From the NCBI GenBank assembly GCA_009922295.1, contig RFWA01000167.1, positions 1-5,907 on the forward strand: a DNA stretch of 5,907 nucleotides, given 5' to 3'. Positions 5,743 through 5,907 of this stretch are shown here, piece by piece. Source of the stretch: Betaproteobacteria bacterium. Lineage in GTDB: Bacteria; Pseudomonadota; Gammaproteobacteria; Burkholderiales; Burkholderiaceae_C. Every line of letters starts with the position of its first letter. The stretch's first letter is position 1. Both the position numbers and the translations under genes were made by a program. Below the pieces are notes generated by a model, which was not told where the DNA came from, searched no databases, and saw only the letters and a list, made by a program, of their open reading frames with translations.

Positions 5743-5907
5743 TTACCGGGCAAACAGGGGGGCGAGGGTGCGGGCATCGCCCTGGTAGAAGGCGGAGAAC
5801 CGCGCAAATTGTGCTTGGGCGGCGCTGGCATCCTGATCGGCACGCAGCACTGCGCTGTCAAAACCGCTGCGCTGCATCTGGACCAGTTGGTCGATCAGCA
5901 CATCGCC
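5743..5907 (-). CDS. DUF934-like protein, C-terminal end (partial)
   Basis: An open minus-strand frame runs from the window edge to TAA at 5743-5745, giving 54 residues starting GDVLIDQLVQMQRSGFDS and ending LAPLFAR. The pattern D-x-L-x-D-Q-x-x-x-M-x-R-x-G-F-D, followed by an Ala-rich helix and F-S-A-F-Y-Q, matches my memory of the C-terminus of DUF934 proteins. These small proteins are usually encoded beside cysI (sulfite reductase) and cysH, and their molecular role is undefined. If right, the missing upstream sequence should hold cysI. The family assignment rests on motif memory only; the frame itself has good coding character. The gene is co-oriented with fdxA, 97 bp away. Confidence 0.65.
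   Translation of the reverse strand, partial: GDVLIDQLVQMQRSGFDSAVLRADQDASAAQAQFARFSAFYQGDARTLAPLFAR

Overview
The window looks like chromosomal DNA of a Burkholderiales bacterium, most likely a Comamonadaceae relative such as Rhodoferax or Polaromonas. This is inferred from the FdxA / thioredoxin-reductase-like FNR pair, the DUF934-like gene tail, the CGGGG-type lipoprotein and the GC-rich coding sequence; it is not proven. Every supported gene is on the minus strand, so transcription runs from high to low coordinates.

Right side (about 4197-5907): the C-terminal end of a DUF934-like protein, a gene usually found next to sulfite reductase genes, is followed by fdxA (7Fe ferredoxin). After an 18-nt gap comes a ferredoxin--NADP+ reductase of the thioredoxin-reductase-like type. 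Together the last two form an NADPH <-> ferredoxin electron-transfer module, possibly serving sulfite reduction or oxidative-stress physiology.

Middle (about 3500-4140): an intact tRNA-Asn(GTT) has its own TATAAT box and a strong intrinsic terminator. About 430 bp further downstream lies a second tRNA-like 3' half, best read as tRNA-Lys(TTT) from the anticodon loop to CCA. Its trailer and terminator are clearly homologous to those of tRNA-Asn. The space between holds debris: a perfect 8-bp direct repeat, about 27 codons of a family 20 glycoside hydrolase (beta-N-acetylhexosaminidase), and short repeats. This is the signature of an eroded tRNA-associated integration site.

Left side (1-3517): one very large gene encodes a secreted lipoprotein of about 1002 residues. 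It has a lipobox, an N-terminal carboxypeptidase-regulatory-like segment, several Ig/fibronectin-like beta-sandwich regions and a C-terminal repeat region resembling a beta-propeller. Beyond it is the N-terminal part of a small exported protein resembling the surface-adhesin protein E family, cut by the window edge.

I found no CRISPR array, rRNA, intact insertion sequence or clear new defence system. The most interesting parts are the decayed tRNA-associated site and the large lipoprotein with its unassigned C-terminal half.
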